Shown here: piece after piece, positions 14,436-25,535 of the stretch
How the letters are laid out: each line of letters starts with the position of its first letter
Position numbering within the stretch: the stretch's first letter is position 1
From: JARIHD01 sp963815935
Lineage (GTDB): Bacteria > Patescibacteriota > Saccharimonadia > Saccharimonadales > UBA4665
Assembly (NCBI GenBank): GCA_963815935.1
Contig: CAWFIL010000006.1
Span: 105,505 to 169,504 of the forward strand
Direction of reading: 5' to 3'
Length of the DNA: 64,000 nt
Notes under the pieces: generated by a model
The model's input: only the letters and a program-made list of their open reading frames with translations
Database searches by the model: none
Told to the model about the DNA's origin: nothing
Program-made: the position numbers and the translations under genes

Positions 14436-16218
14436 GACACCGGTTCCTCGACCGCCGCGGGCCCGGCCGACTCCGCCTGCGCGAGCACATTGCGGTACTG
14501 CGCGCTGGTCTCGAGCAGACCCTCGTGGGTACCCATCGCGGCGACGCGACCGTCGGCGATCAGGACCACGCGATCGGCGAGCGCGATCGTGGCGGGACGG
14601 TGGGCGATGATCAGCGTCGTCCGCCCGTCCATCACCTCGCCGAGCGCGGCCCGGATCTCGTGCTCCTTGGTGGGGTCGACCGACGACGTGGCGTCGTCGA
14701 GGATCAGCACCCGCGGGTCGGCGAGCACCGCGCGGCGATCGCGATGCGCTGGCGCTGCCCGCCCGAGAGCGAGAAGCCGTGCTCGCCGATGATCGTGTCG
14801 TACCCGTGCGGCAGCGCGGCGATGAACGAGTCGGCGCCGGCCAGCGCGGCGGCGCGCCGCACCGCTTCCAGCGGCGCTTCGGGATCCGCGAACGCGATGT
14901 TCTCGCGCACCGTGTCCGAGAAGAGGAACGTGTCCTCGAACACGATGCCGATCGCGCGGCGCAGGTCCTTCACCTCGAGGTCGCGCACGTCGACGCCGTC
15001 GAGCAGCACGCGGCCGCCCTCGACGTCGTAGAAGCGCGGCAGCAGGCGCGCCACCGTGGTCTTGCCGCTCCCGGTCGCGCCGACGAGCGCGACCGCTTCG
15101 CCACCCTCGATCGTGAGGTCGAGCCCGTCGAGCACGGTGCGGCCGGGCCCGTACCCGAAGGTCACGCCCTCGAAGTGCAGCGCACCCGGCCCGGGCGGCA
15201 GCGCGACCGCATCGGGGTGGTCGACGATCTCCGGATCGGTCGTGAGGATCTCGTGCACCCGACCGGCACCGGCCGACGCGCGCGACGCCTGCGCGATGAG
15301 CATGCCCATCATCCGCAGCGGCCAGATGAGCATGAGGATGTAGAGGTTGAAGGCGAGGATGTCGCCGACCTGGAGCGAGCCGTTGAGCACCTGGTGGCCG
15401 CCGTACCAGAGGATCGCGACCATCGAGAGCGTCGGCAGGAAGTCGATGAGCGGCATGAAGCCGGCGCGCAGCTTCGCGGCCTTCAGCGCGTGGTCGAGCA
15501 CGCTGTCGGCCTCGGCCTGCAGCCGCCGCACCTGCATCCGCTCGGCGCCGAAGCCCTTGACCACGCGGATGCCGGAGAGGCTCTCCTCCACGACGCCCGA
15601 GAGGTCCGCGAGCTCCTGCTGCAGCTCGAGGTTCACCGGCGCGATCCGCTTGCTGAAGCGGGTGGCCGCGATGTTGAGGAACGGCAGCGCGCCGAGCGCG
15701 AGGATCGCCAGGATCGTGCTCTTCCAGAGCATGATCGCGAGCACGCCGACCATCGTGAACGCGCTCGCCGCGGTGAGCGGGATCAGGATCACGACGGTCT
15801 CGACCTGCTGGATGTCGGTGTTCGCACGCGCCATGAGCTGACCGGTCTGCGCCTGGTCGTGGAACGCGAAGTGCAGCCGTTGCAGGTGCGCGAAGAGCCG
15901 CTCCCGCAGGTCGGTCTCGGTGCGCAGCGCGATGCGGAACGCGGTGTAGCGCCGCAGCCCGGTGCAGACGGCCTGCACCACGCCGACGCCGATCATCACG
16001 AGCGTGATCGTGAGCACCTTGCCGCCGTCGCCCTGGCGCATGCCGTCGTCGATCGCGGCCGCGGCGAGCAGCGGGACCGCCAGCTTCGCCACCGTCCACA
16101 CGATGCCGGCGGCGACACCGCCGACGACCCACCAGCGCTGAGGGCGGATCGCACTGCCCATGAGCCGCCATCCGGCGCGCCGCGCTGCGCGCTCGGAGTC
16201 CTGGGGCTTTCTCTTCAC
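14432..16218 (-). CDS. ABC exporter permease/ATP-binding protein (frameshifted)
   Basis: A MsbA/BmrA-like half-transporter. Six-helix region with HDQAQTGQLMARANTDIQQVE, then the ATPase with Walker A GATGSGKTT, signature LSGGQRQRI and Walker B VLILDDATSSVD, ending near EEPVS. A single-base shift around 14,740, just after GQRQRIAIA, splits the signature and Walker B into two frames; both frames match the family. The start is uncertain: a GTG at 16218 (VKRKPQDS) looks right, an in-frame start at 16326 would add 36 non-conserved residues. Pairs with the truncated subunit downstream. Confidence 0.8.
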
Positions 16219-16307
16219 GATGGAGCGAGGGTACCAGCGAGGTGTGACTACGCCTCCGGCGTTTCCGGCGTCATCCTCGCGGTCAGCTCGAGCAGTCATC
16301 TCGGGCG

Positions 16308-18218
16308 TCATCGCCGCGGCCGACACCGGCGCGCCGTTCGGGTGCCGAGATCCGCGGGAGCGTCGGGCGTCGGATCCTCGACCGCATCCGGGGTCGCTGC
16401 CCGGGCCGGGTCAGCGGTGGTCTGGGCCTGCTGGAGCACCTCGATGATCTCGTCGCCGACGAGCTCCTCGCGCTCGAGCAGCGCGTCGCGCAGCGCGACC
16501 ACCAGGTGCCGGTTCGCGTCGAGCAGCTCGCGCACGTCGGCCTTGCACCGCTCGAGGATGCGCTCGAGCCCGCGCCGGCCTTCGTCGTCGCCGACGACAC
16601 GCGCCACGATCCCCTGCCGCAGCGGACCCGCGTCCATCGCGTCGAAGCTCACGAGCGTCCCGGCCATGCCGAACGAGCCGACCATCTGCGCCGCGAGCAA
16701 CGTCGCGCTCTGCAGGTCACCCGCCGGGCCGGTGCCGGACTCGCCGAAGAACAGCTCCTCCGCGGTCATGCCGCCGAAGCTGATCTGGATCGCCGAGACG
16801 AGCTCGGTGCGGGTGCGGGTGTAGCGCTCCTCGGTGTCGGAGTGCGCGAGCAGCCCGAGCGACTCGGCACGCTTGATGATGCTCAGCACCTCGAGCTTGC
16901 GACCGACGCCGACCAGGTACGCGACCACCGCGTGCCCGGCCTCGTGCGTGGCGATGATGCGCTTCTCCTGCTCGGTGTACTCGACGGGCTGCGCGAGCCC
17001 GATCTCCTCGGTGAGCTTCGCCTGCTGGACGTCGGCCCAGTCCATGGCCTCGCGGCCGTCGCGCAGGCACCAGACGAGCGCTTCGTCGAAGAGGTGCTCG
17101 ATCATCACCGGCGAGTAGCCGAAGGTGATCGCGGCGAGCGTGTCGCGCCGCTCGTCCTTGTCGAGCTCGGGAACGTGCGCCTTCTTGTCCAGGTAGTAGT
17201 CGATGATCTCGCGCCGACCCTCGCGGCCCGGCAGGTCGAAGTGGATCGAGCGGTCGAACCGGCCCGGGCGCAGCAGCGCGGGGTCGAGGTCCGCGGCGCG
17301 GTTCGTCGCGCCGATCACGAGGATGTTCGACGCGGTCGGCGGCCGCTTCTCGATCTGACGGCCCGGACGCAGGAACCGGTTGACCCGGTCCATCGCCCAG
17401 CCGCGCAACCGGCCACCGATGGTCGGCTCGTCGAACGACTGCATCTGCACGAGCAGCTCGTTGACCACGCCGGCGATGCCCTCGCGCATGTCGGAGCGCG
17501 AGACACCGCGTCCGGCTTCACCTTGCGGCGACGTCATGCGCATGCCGCTGCGCGCGCCCGCGATCGCGTCGATCTCCTCGATGAAGCCGATCGCGCCGCC
17601 CTCGCGCTGCGCGGTCTTGCGCAGCGTGCTGAAGAACGAGCGGATCTTGCGGTTCGTCTGGCCGTAGTACATCGACTGGAACGCGCTCGCCGAGACGAAC
17701 AGGAACGGCACGCCGGCTTCGCGCGCCATCGCCTTGGCCATGTAGGTCTTGCCGGTGCCGGGCGGTCCCTCGAACAGGATCGCCCTGCGCGGGTTGCCAC
17801 CCATCCGGTCGCGGAACGTCTTGTACGCGAGGAACAGGTTGAGGGTCTTGATGACCTCGTCCTTCACGATGCCGAGGCCGACGACGTCGTCGAAGGTCAC
17901 CGGGATCTCGCTCGGCCGGTACTGCGTGTGCGGCGAGCGGCCGGCCGCAACCAGCGGCACCACCATCACCATGCCGAGGACGACCACGAGGATCAGCCCG
18001 GGCAGGAAGTCCTTGAGGCCGGCGGGGATCGTGAGGTCCGGCAGACCGAGGTGGATCGGGTTGCCACCGACCCAGCGGACGTACAGGAACGCGCAGAGGA
18101 TCGCGAGCGGGATCCCGACCTGCACCAGACGGCGCCGGCGGTGCGACTCGCGCTGCTGCGCGACGTCGCCGACGGCGCCTCGCAGCACCTCGGCCGAGCC
18201 AAGCATCCGAACGTCCAT
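16308..18218 (-). CDS. FtsH-like AAA zinc metalloprotease
   Basis: About 636 residues, one frame. N-terminal membrane segments (LAILCAFLYVRW and LPGLILVVVLGMVMVVPLVAAG) bracket only a very short outer loop, so the usual FtsH periplasmic domain is missing. AAA module: Walker A GPPGTGKT, Walker B FIEEIDAI (Glu where most have Asp), then GATNRAADLDPALLRPGRFDR with the arginine finger. Protease: zinc motif HEAGH and a downstream GPAGDLQSAT segment. Degrades membrane and regulatory proteins in this family. ATG at 18218 chosen because GGGGAGG lies about 11 nt upstream and the reading frame further up to 18905 is not conserved. Confidence 0.88.
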   Translation of the reverse strand: MDVRMLGSAEVLRGAVGDVAQQRESHRRRRLVQVGIPLAILCAFLYVRWVGGNPIHLGLPDLTIPAGLKDFLPGLILVVVLGMVMVVPLVAAGRSPHTQYRPSEIPVTFDDVVGLGIVKDEVIKTLNLFLAYKTFRDRMGGNPRRAILFEGPPGTGKTYMAKAMAREAGVPFLFVSASAFQSMYYGQTNRKIRSFFSTLRKTAQREGGAIGFIEEIDAIAGARSGMRMTSPQGEAGRGVSRSDMREGIAGVVNELLVQMQSFDEPTIGGRLRGWAMDRVNRFLRPGRQIEKRPPTASNILVIGATNRAADLDPALLRPGRFDRSIHFDLPGREGRREIIDYYLDKKAHVPELDKDERRDTLAAITFGYSPVMIEHLFDEALVWCLRDGREAMDWADVQQAKLTEEIGLAQPVEYTEQEKRIIATHEAGHAVVAYLVGVGRKLEVLSIIKRAESLGLLAHSDTEERYTRTRTELVSAIQISFGGMTAEELFFGESGTGPAGDLQSATLLAAQMVGSFGMAGTLVSFDAMDAGPLRQGIVARVVGDDEGRRGLERILERCKADVRELLDANRHLVVALRDALLEREELVGDEIIEVLQQAQTTADPARAATPDAVEDPTPDAPADLGTRTARRCRPRR

Positions 18219-18350
18219 GGACCCGCCAACCTCCCCTCTCCGGCATCCGCTTATCGGCCCACGGATAGTGGTGCTGAAGTCACGTTGTGTGGGAAGTGAG
18301 TGTACCCGGGCGTTCTCGGACGTTCTCCGGCGCCTTGTTAGGGTCGGCCG

Positions 18351-18751
18351 GTGACCGGCATCGACGTTCGGATCAGCCGGCTGGAGCAGGGGCTGGTCAC
18401 CGTGATCCTGCTCGGCGGCTTCGTCTTCGGCCTCCCCTGGAGCATCCCGCTCGCGGCCCTGATCGTGGCCGCCGACGCTGCGTTCGGGTCGTCCGGGCCG
18501 ATCCCGAGGCTCTGGAACGGCGTGATCGCCGGCCGGGTCAAGGCCGCCACCACCTTCGAGGACCCGGGCGCCGCGCAGACCCAGGCGCTGGTCACCCTGG
18601 TGGCGCTCGCCGTGGCCACGCTGCTGCTCATCGCCGACGCCGCCGGGCTCGCGACCCTGCTCGCCGTCGATCGTGGCCGCCTCGAGCGCGCTGGCGACGG
18701 TCGGGCCTGTTCTGCGCCGGCTGCGAGCTCTACCGCCGTCGCCGCGGGTGA
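18351..18751 (+). CDS. DUF4395-like membrane protein (frameshifted)
   Basis: About 133 residues with two hydrophobic pairs: VTVILLGGFVFGLPWSIPLA and TLVALAVATLLLIADAAGLAT. The middle FEDPGAAQTQA and the C-terminal CAGCELYRRRR match the DUF4395 pattern of actinobacterial inner membrane proteins; the CxGCELY end is often found with thioredoxin/rhodanese neighbours. Two single-base shifts, one at GTCGATCG (18669) and one at a GGG near 18700, move the last 30 residues into another frame. Divergent from the FtsH-like gene. Function unknown. Confidence 0.65.
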
Positions 18752-18757
18752 GCCGCG

Positions 18758-18790
18758 ACGCCGCTCGACGCCGCTCGACGCCGCTCGACC
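18758..18790. repeat. Short tandem repeat, 10-bp unit
   Basis: Unit GACGCCGCTC repeated three times in the gap between convergent genes. Looks like replication slippage; no function seen. Confidence 0.7.
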
Positions 18791-19317
18791 TCAGGCCGGG
18801 AGCATCTCGCGAGCGATGTCCGCGACGAGCGGGTTCGTCTGGTCGCGCTCCGAGAGGATCGGGTTCGCGCCCGGCCAGTCGATGCCCAGCGCCGGGTCGT
18901 CCCACGCGACGCCGAGCTCGTCGGCCGGGTTGTAGTAGTTGTCGACGAGGTAGGTGATCGTCACGTCGGTGATCGCGTAGAAGCCGTGCGCGACGCCACG
19001 CGGGATGTAGAGCCCGCGGTGCAGCTCGCCGTCGAGCTCCACCGTGAGCGACGCCCCACGCGTGGGCGACGACACCCGCAGGTCGTGCAGCGCGGCGAGC
19101 ACCCGGCCGATCGGGACGTACCAGTAGTCGGCCTGGAACCGGTGGTAGTGCAGCCCGACCAGCGTGTTCGCCTGCGGTCGGCGCGGTTGCCCTGCACCAT
19201 CGTCGGCGCCTCGGGCCGAGCCACTCCTGGCGGAACGTCTCGACGAAGACGCCCCGCGGGTCGTCCAGAGCGTCGGCTCGACGACGACCACGCCGTCGAT
19301 CTCCGTGCCGGAGTCAC
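18791..19317 (-). CDS. dTDP-4-dehydrorhamnose 3,5-epimerase-like (RmlC) protein (frameshifted)
   Basis: About 175 residues of cupin fold. Recognisable parts: TLVGLHYHRFQADYWYVP, the catalytic-His containing block, GRVLAALHDLR, then GELHRGLYIPRGVAHGFYAIT and TYLVDNYYNPADELGVAWDD, standard RmlC landmarks, though the substrate could be another dTDP-sugar. Start taken as GTG at 19317, with a frameshift at GAGATCG just after it and another near 19,200-19,260. No other rhamnose genes are nearby. It follows the flavin reductase gene closely, so may be cotranscribed. Confidence 0.7.
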
Positions 19318-19329
19318 CAGTGCCAGGGT

Positions 19330-19840
19330 CAGCCTCGCTCCGAGCAGTCGGCCGTAGCGACCCTGGTAGAAGAGCAGCGGTCCGGCGTCGGCGTCGAGGC
19401 CGAGCTCGTGCACCCGACCGATGACGATCACGTGGTCGCCGGCCTCGTGCTCCGCCTCGATCGTGCAGTCGAGGTACGCGTGCACGTCGTCGAGGATCGG
19501 GCCCCTCGACCCGATCCGCCATTCGATCTGACCGAACCGGTCGACGCCCCGCGTCGCGAAGAGCTGCGAGATCTGCTCCTGGTGCTCGTCGAGCACGTTG
19601 ACGGTGAAGTGGCCGGCGCGTCTGGATGCGCGGCCACGTGCTCGAGGTCTTGGCCGCGCAGAACAGCACGAGCGGCGGGTCGAGCGACACCGACGTGAAC
19701 GAGTTCGCGGCCAGACCCGACCGGCTCGTCGCCGTCCATCGCGGTGATGACGGTGATGCCGGTGGCGAAGTGCCCGAGCACCGGGCGGAAGGACGCGGCG
19801 TCGGGGTGAGGATCTCGGTGTCGGGGTGCTCGTCGGTCAA
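19330..19840 (-). CDS. Flavin reductase-like (FMN-binding) domain protein (frameshifted)
   Basis: Composite of three frames giving about 165 residues: FRPVLGHFATGITVITAMDG, then ANSFTSVSLDPPLVLFCA, then HFTVNVLDEHQEQISQLFAT and GDHVIVIGRVHELG, ending PLLFYQGRYGRL. This is the HpaC/flavin-reductase family, which passes reduced flavin to monooxygenases. TTG at 19840 is the likely start; it overlaps the stop of the MBL gene in a TTGA arrangement, so the two are coupled. The 3' boundary with the RmlC-like gene is blurred by a frameshift. Confidence 0.7.
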
Positions 19841-20801
19841 CGATCCACCACAGGCGCGCCGGGTCCATCGCCGGAGCTTCGGTCGCGGGCACGTTCGCAC
19901 CGATCGGGCGGTGCGGCGGCGCGAGGTTGAGCGCAGAGACCCTCGGCCGCGGCGAGCACCTCGACCGCCGACGTGCGGGCCGCGGTGTCGCGCGCGTCGC
20001 GCAGGAGCTCGTCGATCTGGTCGTCGCTGTGCGCGGGATCGTGGTGGAACAGCGCCAGCCGCTGCGCACCCGACTCCCTCGCGACGTGCACCGCGTAGTC
20101 GACCGTGCAGTGGCCCCAGTGCGCGCTTCTTCTCGAACTCGTCCGGCGTGTGCTGCGCGTCGTGGATGAGCAGGTCGACGCCGTCGCAGAGGTCGAGCAC
20201 CTCGTCGGGGACGAAGTCGTCGGACTGGCCGTCGACGCACCCCTGACCGTGGTCGGACAGGTAGGCGATCGAGACGCCGTCCAGCTCGAGGCGGTAGCCG
20301 AGCGTCGGTCCGACGTGCCGGATCCACCGCGAGCGCACCTTCGCGTCGCCGATCGGGAAGTCGTCGTCGCCGGCGTCGTGGAAGTTGAGCGTGCCCTCGA
20401 GCTGTCGGGCCGGATCGGGAAGTACGGCGGGCGCATCATCCCGGCGAACACCTCGCCGAGCGGTCCTTCCGCCTGCTGGGGTCCGTAGACGTCGACGTCG
20501 TCTCCGGCGAGTGCAGCGGCACGAAGAACGGCAGGCCCTGCACGTGGTCCCAGTGCAGGTGGCTCAGGAGCATCGAGCCGTGGAAGCCGGCGGCGCGGTT
20601 CTGCGCCACGAGCGCGACGCCGTAGTTCCGCAGCCCGGTGCCGAGGTCGAAGACGATCGGCGCCTGGCCCTCGGTCTCCACCGCGACGCAGCACGTGTTG
20701 CCGCCGTAGCGCGCGAGCTCCGGACCGTCGCACGGGGTCGAGCCCCGCACGCCGTGGAACGTGACCTTCAAATCCCGACATCGGAGCGGGAGGATACCCA
20801 C
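19837..20801 (-). CDS. MBL-fold metallohydrolase (frameshifted)
   Basis: About 320 residues of the beta-lactamase-fold hydrolase family. Starts LKVTFHGVRGSTP, has ARYGGNTCC and the metal motif SHLHWDHVQGLPFF, then SIAYLSDHGQGCV, LLIHDAQHTPDEF and a C-terminal LALFHHDPAHSDDQIDEL. These blocks are typical of cyclic-nucleotide-phosphodiesterase-like or RNase Z-like MBL proteins with a regulatory signature. Frameshifts near 20,440 and 20,130. GTG at 20801 or TTG at 20771 may be the start; neither has a clear ribosome site. Confidence 0.75.
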
Positions 20802-20805
20802 TTTC

Positions 20806-20823
20806 GGGGTTTCTCAAAACCCC
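20806..20823. terminator. Small hairpin between ABC permease and MBL genes
   Basis: GGGGTTT-CTCA-AAACCCC, a perfect 7-bp inverted repeat just after the DrrB-like gene and before the MBL start. Likely 3' end of the ABC operon; no T-run. Confidence 0.35.
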
Positions 20824-20892
20824 ACGGGGGCCTGTCGTGCCACCTGGCACGTTCGGCGCGTCGACCCTGGCCACTCGCGTGACGGACGAGTG

Positions 20893-21745
20893 CTAGGAGA
20901 GCACGCGCTTCTTGAAGCCGGCGAGTCCGACCCAGATGAACAGGGCCGAGAAGCCGATCATCGCCGGGTAGATCGCCCACAGGCTCATGTGCGGCGCGGG
21001 GGTGAGCGCGGCCCGGAAGCCCTCGCACATGTAGACGAGCGGGTTCAGGAGCACGAGGATCTGCAGCCAGCGGATCGGCTCGAGCGACTTCCACGGGTAG
21101 TAGATCGCGCCGAGCATCGTGAGCGGCAGGACGATGATCCCGAAGAGCATCGGCACGGTGCGCGGCTCGAAGCGGGTGCCGAACGCGAGCCCGAGCGCGC
21201 CGCACATGTAGCACGCGAGCGGCGTGAGCGTGAGCAGCAGCGGCCAGTTGATGTCGAGGTGCACCGGCGTGGCGGGCACGATCGCCGCGATCGGGAACAC
21301 GAGCAGCGCGGAGAACAGGCCGTTGAGCGCGCCGGCCGTGACCTTCTCGATCGCGACCAGCTCGACGGGCAGCGGCGCGAGCACGCGGTCCTCGATCTCG
21401 CGCGTGTACCCGAACTCCTGCACCATCGGCAGCGCCACCGACTGGATGCCCTGGAACATGATCGCGAGCCCGATCACGCCGGCGACGAGCGCGGTCGAGA
21501 AGCCCTCCGCGCCGCTCGGAGCCGCCGACGCCCTGACCGATCTTCGGGAACACGTACGCGAACACGAAGACGAGCAGCAGCGGCTGGAGCAGCGTGCGGG
21601 GCAGGAACTCCTTGATGTTCTTGCGCAGCACCACGAGGTCGCGGAGCAGCAGCGCGCGGAACGCGGTGCGCGACGCGGCGGCCGGGCGTGCGCGTCGGGG
21701 ACGAGGCTCGCCATCGGGTTGGAGACGGTCGGTGACGGTCGTCAC
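20893..21745 (-). CDS. ABC-2 type permease, DrrB-like, module 1 (frameshifted)
   Basis: About 283 residues: TAFRALLLRDLVVLRKNIKE, VFVFAYVFPKIGQGVGG, then FSTALVAGVIGLAIMFQ and several further helices, ending WVGLAGFKKRVLS. Six-helix ABC-2 permease that with the next gene exports drugs or lipids. GTG at 21745 overlaps the ATPase stop by 4 bases. One shift near 21,525 separates the first 75 residues from the rest. Confidence 0.8.
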
Positions 21746-22698
21746 TCGCGCAGGTCCTTTCCGGTGAGGTTGATGAACACGGTCTCGAGCGTCGGCTCGG
21801 TCGCCGACAGGTCGCGTGACCGCGAAGCCGTGCTTCTCGGCGACGTCGATGATCGCGGGCAGCACGCCGTGCGGTCTGCTTGACCCAGAGCGCGGACCAC
21901 GCCGTCCGCGTCCTCGACGCGCGTGCGCCGCCTCGATCTCCTCGCCCGAGCACGTCGGCGAGCTGCTCGAGGTCGCCGACCGCGGTGCACCGTGATCATG
22001 GCGTCGACGCCCACCGACCGCTTGAGGTTCTCGGGCGTGTCGATCGCGAGCAGCTGGCCGTGGTCGATGATCGCGAGCCGGTCGCAGAGCTGGTCGGCCT
22101 CCTCCATGTAGTGCGTGGTGAGCAGGATCGTCTGGCCGTCGGCGTGGAGCTCGCCGAGGATCTCCCAGAGCGCGATGCGGCTCTGCGGGTCGAGGCCGGC
22201 GGTCGGCTCGTCGAGGAAGAGGATCGAGGGTCGGTGCATGATCGCCCGCGCCACCATCAGCCGCTGCGCCATGCCGCCCGAGAGCGCGAGCACATCGGCG
22301 CTGCCGCGGTCGGTGAGCCGGAACTGGTCGAGCAGGCGGGTGGCCTCGGCCTTCGCCGTCTTCGCGCTCATCCCGAAGAACCGGCCGTGGAAGTAGAGGT
22401 TCTCGTAGACGCTCGAGCGAGCGGTCGAGCGTGTTCGTCTGCGGCACGACGCCGATCAGCTGCTTCGCCGCGGTCGGGTGCGCGACCACGTCGACGCCGC
22501 CGACGATCGCGCAGACCCGACGTGGGGATCACCCGCGTGGTGAGCATGCCCGGCGGTCGTGGTCTTGCCCGCACCGTTCGGACCGAGCAGACCGAAGATC
22601 TCGCCCGAGTTCACCTCGAGGTCGAGGGAGTCCACTGCCATGATGTCGCCCGGGTACACCTTGGTGAGCTTCTCGGTGCGAATCACCACGTCGGACAT
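21742..22698 (-). CDS. ABC transporter ATP-binding protein, DrrA-like, module 1 (frameshifted)
   Basis: Begins TEKLTKVYPGDIMAVDSLDL with Walker A GLLGPNGAGKTTT; later frames contain VVPQTNTLDRSL, then ALSGGMAQRLMVARAIMHRP, LFLDEPTAGLDPQSR and the His switch TTHYMEEADQLCD, ending FINLTGKDLRE. This is the DrrA/NodI type ATPase with its C-terminal extension. At least three shifts (near 22,535, 22,410 and 21,900). Coupled to the permease by a GTGA overlap. Confidence 0.8.
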
Positions 22699-22769
22699 CG
22701 CCTTGCAACCTATCCCCGCGCCACGCGCGTCTTGCGCGAGTAGCGGGGGCCTCTCCTAGAGTCCGGGCC

Positions 22770-23652
22770 ATGACCGAGCCGCAGCGCCTCACCGCCAACG
22801 GGATCGACTTCGCGTACCTCGAGGCCGGCCCCGCCGACGGCCCGCTCGCCCTCTGCCTGCACGGCTTCCCGGACCACGCGCCCACGTGGGAGCTCCTGAT
22901 GCCCGAGCTCGCGGCCGCGGGCTACCACGTGGTCGCACCGTGGATCCGCGGCTACGCGCCGACCGGGCTCGCGCCCGACGGCAACTACGAGGTCGCGGCC
23001 TCCGCGCTCGACGCGCTCGGCGATCGCCGACGCGCTCGCCGGCGACGGTGAGGCCGGTGCTCATCGGGCACGACTGGGGCGCGCTCGATCTCGTACACCG
23101 CGGTCGGCCACCGGCCCGAGCGGTTCTCGAAGCTCGTCGCGATGGCGGTGCCGCACCCGAGCGCGATCGCGGCGACGTTCTTCAACCCGCGCCAGCTGCA
23201 GCGGTCGTTCTACATCTTCGTGTTCCAGACGCCGCTCGCCGAGATGGTGGTGCCGAACGACGACTTCGCGTTCATCGACTACCTCTGGTCGTACTGGTCG
23301 CCGGGCCACCCGCCGGAGCCCGAGTACATGCGCGCACTCAAGGACACGCTCGCGTCGCCCGGTTCACCGAGGCCGCGATCGGCTACTACCGCTACACGCT
23401 CGGCACGATGCCGCGCGACCCGGCGCTCGCGGCGGTCGGCGCGGCCGGATCGGGCCGATGCCGGTGCCGACGCTGTACCTGCACGGCATCGACTGCGGCT
23501 GCATGGGCGTGGAGATGGTCGACGAAGCGCAGCTCACGCCGTTCTTCCCGAAGGGACTGCAGCTCGAGATGATCCCGGACGCCGGCCACTTCGTCCACCG
23601 CGACCAGCCCGAGCTCGTCAACCGCCTCGTCCTGGACTTCCTCGCGCGCTGA
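22770..23652 (+). CDS. Alpha/beta hydrolase, epoxide-hydrolase-like (frameshifted)
   Basis: About 293 residues across frames. N-terminus ANGIDFAYLEAGPADGPLALCLHGFPD gives the oxyanion HGFPD motif; LIGHDWGA carries the nucleophile Asp expected of epoxide hydrolases or haloalkane dehalogenases rather than a Ser; the C-terminal IPDAGHFVHRDQPELVN carries the catalytic His. Shifts near GATC at about 23,030 and 23,088, and near 23,360 and 23,450. Divergent from the DrrA-like gene with 71 bases between. Confidence 0.75.
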
Positions 23653-23659
23653 GCCGCGG

Positions 23660-24444
23660 TTAACCCAGTCCGGCGATCTTGTCGAGGTCGGGGTAGCCTT
23701 GTGCATCGACGCGCCGTCGACGAACAGCGTGTCGCCGCTGACCCACCGGCCGTCGTCGCTCACGAGGAACAGCGCGGCCGCGGCGATGTCGTCGGGTGCG
23801 CCGGCGCGGCCCATCGGCGTCGCCGCGACGTAGGCGTCGCGGATCGCCGGGACCGCGCTGCTGAACGCGGTGAGCGGCGTGTCCACGAACCCGGGACCGA
23901 TCGCCGAGACGCGAATGCCGTCGGGACCGAGCTCCATCGCCGCGACCTTGGTGAGCATCTCGACGCCGGCCTTCGCGCAGCAGTACGCGCTCATCCCCTT
24001 CGACGGCACGCGCGCGTTGATCGACGCGATGTTCACGATCGCGCCGCCGTTCCCCGCGGCGACCATGACGCGCGCCTCGTGCTTCACCGAGATCATCACG
24101 CCGGTGAGGCAGGTGTCGATGATCGCCCGGAACTCGTCGACCGGGTGATCGGCGATCGGCGCGAACCCGCCGAAGCCCGCGCAGTTCACCGCGGCGTCGA
24201 GCTCGCCGAAGTCGCTCACGGCCCGGGCGACCACGCGCTCGACGTCGGCCTCCACGGTCACGTCGCCGGCCTCGGTCCGGCACGCGTCGCCGAGCTCCGC
24301 CGCGATCTCCGCCAGCGTCTCGGGGTTGCGATCGGCGAGCACGACGCGCGCGCCCTCGCTCACGAAGCGACGCGCCACCTCGCGGCCGATGCCCGACGCA
24401 CCTCCGGTGATCAGCGCGACCCGGTCTTCGATTCGTCCCGTCAT
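23660..24444 (-). CDS. SDR-family NAD(P)-dependent oxidoreductase
   Basis: About 260 residues of the classical short-chain dehydrogenase type. Cofactor motif TGGASGIG at about residues 13-20, NCAGF near 90, catalytic Ser region IVNIASINAR and the YxxxK motif in SAYCCAKAG near 157, then GPGFVDTPLT. A one-base shift close to 23,695 affects only the last dozen residues (true end probably GYPDLDKIAGLG). Substrate unknown; likely an alcohol or 3-hydroxyacyl compound given the nearby MaoC and acyl-CoA dehydrogenase genes. Confidence 0.85.
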
Positions 24445-24522
24445 CGATCGTCTCCCTCTCGGCTGCCGGCGCAGCGTAGAGATGTGGTCCGGCACCGGCG
24501 AACCGACCGGTACCGTTGGGTC

Positions 24523-25535
24523 GTGGCTCCCCACGCACACAGCCATGCGTCGGGCCCCGGTTCGGCCACTCGACCACCGCACCACCCGCGCGCTGCAGAT
24601 CGCGCTCGCCGCGAACGCGGCGTTCCTCGTGGTGCAGCTGCTCGCCGGGATCGCGTTCGACTCGCTCGCGCTCATCGCCGACTCCGCGCACATGGGCGCC
24701 GACGTCGGTGCGCTCGCCCTCGCGCTCGTGGCCCGCCGGCTGGCCTCCCGCCCGGCGTCCACCCGCAACACCTACGGCATGCTCCGCGCCGAGGTGCTCG
24801 CGGCGCAGGCCAACGCGCTGGCGCTCGTGCTGGTCTCGGGCTGGGTCATCTTCGAGGCGGTGCAGCGGCTCTCCGACCCGCCGGCGGTCGACGGGCTCGG
24901 CGTGCTCGTGGTCGGCTTCCTCGGCCTGGCCGTCAACGCCGGGAGCGCGTGGCTGATCGCCCGCTCCGGGGATCGCAGCCTCAACGTGCGCGGCGCGTTC
25001 CTCCACCTCGCGGCCGACGCGGCCGGCTCGCTCGGCGTGATCGTCGCCGGCGCGGTCGTGCTCGCGACCGGCGAGGACTGGATCGACCCCGCGATCTCGC
25101 TGCTGATCACCGCGCTCGTGCTCGTGGCCGCGTTCGGGTTGCTGCGCGACGCGACCGTCGTGCTCCTCGAGGGCGTGCCGAAGGGCATCGACGTGAAGCA
25201 CGATCGAGGGGAGCCTCCTCGCGTTCGACGGCGTCGACGCGGTGCACCACCTGCACGTGTGGGCGATCGGCTCCGAGACGCCGGCGCTGTCCGCGCACGT
25301 GGTGCTGTCCGGGGAGCGGACGTTGCACGACGCGCAGCTGAGCGGCGATGCGCTCAAGGCGATGCTCGTCGAGCGGTTCGGCATCGAGCACTCCACGTTG
25401 GAGCTCGAGTGCCACGCCTGCGACGACGAAGGCCACGACGTGCACACGACCGCGGCCCGCAGCACTTCGGAACGGCGGGTCGAGCCGCGCCAGCCGGGTC
25501 GAAGCCCCCGACTGACGCCGCGATGTCGGTCCTAG
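24523..25535 (+). CDS. Cation diffusion facilitator (CzcD-like) transporter (frameshifted)
   Basis: About 335 residues. Begins VAPHAHSHASG, the histidine-rich start of CDF proteins, then six helices with the metal site DSAHMGAD in the second and HLAADAAGS in the fifth. The cytoplasmic domain continues in another frame (EGSLLAFDGVDAVHHLHVW), with a CHACDDEGHDVH metal-like end. Exports Zn or similar divalent ions by proton antiport. The shift is at CACGATCGAG (25202), another is needed around 24,560 to link the GTG start. Confidence 0.8.

Noticed and set aside
14779..18299. Very long plus-strand frames opposite the ABC exporter and FtsH-like genes
   Set aside because: High GC removes stops; the minus strand carries the Walker, signature and HEAGH motifs, the plus strand only low-complexity translations.
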